NCBI GenBank assembly: GCA_028872645.1
Contig: JAPKDK010000124.1
Location: forward strand, 1 to 8,093
DNA: 8,093 bases
Source of the DNA: Verrucomicrobiota bacterium
GTDB taxonomy: Bacteria > Verrucomicrobiota > Verrucomicrobiia > Limisphaerales > UBA1100
Direction of reading: 5' to 3'
The first letter of the stretch is position 1. The number at the start of each line of letters is the position of its first letter. Of the stretch, positions 6,552-8,093 are shown one piece after another. The position numbers and the translations under genes are program-made. The notes below the pieces were generated by a model that did no database searches, was not told where the DNA came from, and saw nothing but the letters and a program-made list of their open reading frames with translations.

Positions 6552-7514
6552 ATGAGTGAGGGTGTGAAAATAATCAAGGTCATCGATTCTCATACGGCAG
6601 GGGAACCCACGCGCGTGGTAGTTTCCGGCGCACCGGACAATCCCGGCGCCACCCCGGCTGAATGGCGCGACTTTTTGCGGAGCAAACACGATTGGCTGCG
6701 CACCGCCGTGGCCTGCGAACCGCGAGGGCACGAGGCGATGGTGGGCGCGTTCCTCGTGGAACCCACACAGCCCGATGCCGTGGCGGGCGTGGTGTTCTTT
6801 AACAACATCGGCTACCTGCACGGCTGCATTCACGGGACGATCGGAGTCACAGTCACGCTCGCCCATCTTGGCCGACTGGCTGCAGGCGACAACAAAATCG
6901 AGACGCCTACTGGCATCGTCACCGTGCAGCCGCCGGTGGAAGGTTGGGTGACAGTACAAAATGTGCGTAGCTATCGCCACGCTGCCGCCGTGCCGGTGGA
7001 GGTGCCCGGCTGGGGAACGGTGCGCGGCGATGTGGCGTGGGGCGGCAATTGGTTTTTTCTCATCGAGGCCGGCGACATGATTGTGGTGGACTTTAGTAAT
7101 CTCGATCGACTCACAGATTTTACCTGTGCCGTGCGCAAGGCGTTGGAGGCGAATGGAATCACGGGCGAATATGGCGGCGAGATTGACCACATCGAAGTCT
7201 TCGGTCCACCGGCCAATGACGAGGCCGACAGCAAAAATTTTGTGCTCTGCCCCGGTCGCGAATTCGACCGTTCGCCGTGTGGCACTGGCACCAGCGCCAA
7301 GCTCGCGTGCCTGCACGCTGATGGTAAACTGCATCCCGGCCAAACGTGGCGACAAGCAGGCATTCTCGACACCATCTTCGAAGGCGCTGTGCAGGAAGCA
7401 CCTGAAGGAGGCGTGGTTCCGACCGTGAAAGGCCATGCCTTTGTCACCGCCGAATCGGAACTCATCATCCACCCAGCCGATCCCTTCCGCCACGGCATCG
7501 TTTATTCCCGCTAA
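6552..7514 (+). CDS. 4-hydroxyproline 2-epimerase (proline racemase family)
   Basis: A 320-residue cytoplasmic enzyme predicted to interconvert trans-4-hydroxy-L-proline and cis-4-hydroxy-D-proline, the first step of hydroxyproline breakdown. It is equivalent to proteins called LhpA or HypRE elsewhere. Family motifs are IDSHTAGEPTRVV at 11-23, the first catalytic cysteine C92 in GCIHGTIG, AWGGNWFF at 162-169, GGEIDHIE at 208-215, NFVLCPG at 229-235, and the second catalytic cysteine C243 in DRSPCGTGTSAKLACL. Both cysteines being present favours a two-base epimerase over trans-3-hydroxyproline dehydratase, which has Thr at one position. From memory it resembles the Pseudomonas and Xanthomonas epimerases closely and has their usual length. 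Oddly, the first cysteine motif reads GCIH rather than the usual MCGH. The frame stays open upstream to 6330, but ATG at 6552 gives the conserved N-terminus; the upstream part overlaps the transporter start and is basic junk. No Shine-Dalgarno is present. It is followed after one base by the dehydrogenase gene. Confidence 0.93.
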   Translation: MSEGVKIIKVIDSHTAGEPTRVVVSGAPDNPGATPAEWRDFLRSKHDWLRTAVACEPRGHEAMVGAFLVEPTQPDAVAGVVFFNNIGYLHGCIHGTIGVTVTLAHLGRLAAGDNKIETPTGIVTVQPPVEGWVTVQNVRSYRHAAAVPVEVPGWGTVRGDVAWGGNWFFLIEAGDMIVVDFSNLDRLTDFTCAVRKALEANGITGEYGGEIDHIEVFGPPANDEADSKNFVLCPGREFDRSPCGTGTSAKLACLHADGKLHPGQTWRQAGILDTIFEGAVQEAPEGGVVPTVKGHAFVTAESELIIHPADPFRHGIVYSR

Positions 7515-7515
7515 C

Positions 7516-8093
7516 GTGTCCGACAAATCTCACGACATTCTCATCATTGGCGGCGGCGTCATTGGGCTTTGCTGCGGATGGCACCTTTCCAAGGCTGGTC
7601 GCACGGTGACGATTATCGACCGCGACCCCACGCGGCGCTCGTCATGTTCCGATGAAAATGCCGGGATGGTGGTGCCCAGTCATTTCATCCCACTCGCCGC
7701 GCCGGGCGTCATCAGTCAGGGCCTCAAATGGATGCTTAACCCCAAGAGCCCCTTTTATATGCGGCCGCGGCTTGATCCTGCGCTTTGGAGTTGGTGCTGG
7801 AAATTTTTCCGCCATGCCAACGCGCGCCATGTGGAAAACAGCAAACCCGTCCTCAGCACCCTCAGTCTCGAAAGCCGCCGGTTGTTTTTGGAATTGGCCG
7901 ATGAACTGAATTTTGACCTCGCCAAGCGCGGGCTGATGATGCTCTGCCGCACGGAAGCCGGCCTTGAAGACGAAGCTAAAGTCGCAGCCCAAGCCGCTGC
8001 CGTGGGTGTGGAGGCAGAAGTGTGCGATGCCGCCCGCGTGCGCGAACTTGATCCCGACATCGCGATGGACGTGGTCGGCGGCGTGTGGTTCGC
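7516..8093 (+). CDS. DadA-type FAD-dependent oxidoreductase, probable cis-4-hydroxy-D-proline dehydrogenase, 5' part (cut by right edge)
   Basis: An open frame of 192 complete codons from GTG to the right edge without a stop, about 45% of the usual length of some 415 residues. The N-terminus is a Rossmann FAD-binding fold: ILIIGGGVIGLCCGWHLSKA with G12-G-G-V-I-G17, and the ribose-binding acidic residue D35 at the end of the second strand (VTIID). Residues 49-63 (AGMVVPSHFIPLAAP) and the following KWMLNPKSPFYMRPRLDP at about 74-91 are typical of glycine/D-amino-acid oxidases of the DadA type. The start is one base after the epimerase stop codon (7514), so the two are almost certainly one operon. 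The predicted reaction is oxidation of cis-4-hydroxy-D-proline to pyrroline-4-hydroxy-2-carboxylate, with electrons passed to quinones. That substrate is inferred from the neighbour. A general D-amino-acid dehydrogenase is the alternative. GTG is the only sensible start because it immediately precedes the FAD fold; no Shine-Dalgarno is present. Confidence 0.88.
   Translation, partial: MSDKSHDILIIGGGVIGLCCGWHLSKAGRTVTIIDRDPTRRSSCSDENAGMVVPSHFIPLAAPGVISQGLKWMLNPKSPFYMRPRLDPALWSWCWKFFRHANARHVENSKPVLSTLSLESRRLFLELADELNFDLAKRGLMMLCRTEAGLEDEAKVAAQAAAVGVEAEVCDAARVRELDPDIAMDVVGGVWF

Noticed and set aside
6267..7526. Long minus-strand open frame (about 419 codons) covering the epimerase gene antisense
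   Set aside because: It overlaps the well-supported epimerase along its whole length as well as the transporter's 5' end. Its translation is rich in His, Arg and Ala with no domain, as expected for a shadow of a high-G+C gene.
1..8093. CRISPR arrays, tRNA or rRNA genes, insertion sequences, defence genes
   Set aside because: I saw no regularly spaced repeats, no tRNA-like cloverleaf, no transposase and no terminal repeats. The window is almost fully occupied by catabolic and secreted-protein genes.

Overview
The window looks like chromosomal DNA from a Verrucomicrobiota or Planctomycetota bacterium (PVC group). The main evidence is a 1094-residue secreted protein with an architecture typical of that group: a ThuA-like domain, a PVC-type beta-propeller with DTDGDG motifs, HEAT-like helices, a carbohydrate-binding-like module and a C-terminal CxxCH cytochrome c domain. 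It lies beside a secreted iduronate-2-sulfatase-like sulfatase, and none of the gene starts has a recognisable Shine-Dalgarno sequence. A heterotrophic, possibly marine or host-debris-degrading lifestyle fits but is inferred.

Layout. Four genes lie on the minus strand. In order of transcription they are an AmpG/PAT-family major facilitator transporter (5144-6451), a secreted type I sulfatase (3626-5080), the ThuA/heme-propeller/cytochrome fusion (236-3520), and the 5' end of an unidentified exported protein cut by the left edge (1-175). Two genes run the other way from a 100-bp divergent intergenic region: a 4-hydroxyproline 2-epimerase (6552-7514) and, one base after its stop codon, a DadA-type FAD-dependent dehydrogenase cut by the right edge (7516-8093). 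The longest gap is 105 bp, so no gene-free stretch exceeds 300 bp.

How the genes may work together. The plus-strand pair is the first half of the oxidative trans-4-hydroxy-L-proline pathway. The epimerase makes cis-4-hydroxy-D-proline, and the flavoprotein would oxidise it to pyrroline-4-hydroxy-2-carboxylate. The deaminase and aldehyde dehydrogenase that would complete the route to 2-oxoglutarate are expected beyond the right edge. The minus-strand secreted enzymes suggest periplasmic or extracellular attack on sulfated glycans and oxidation of sugars, with electrons passed to an attached cytochrome c. The transporter between the two groups has markedly lower G+C in sampled stretches. Its substrate cannot be read from sequence.

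Most of the window is recognisable accessory catabolism. The least explained items are the multidomain ThuA-cytochrome fusion, the GCIH (instead of MCGH) first-cysteine motif of the epimerase, the transporter of unknown substrate, and the truncated exported protein at the left edge.
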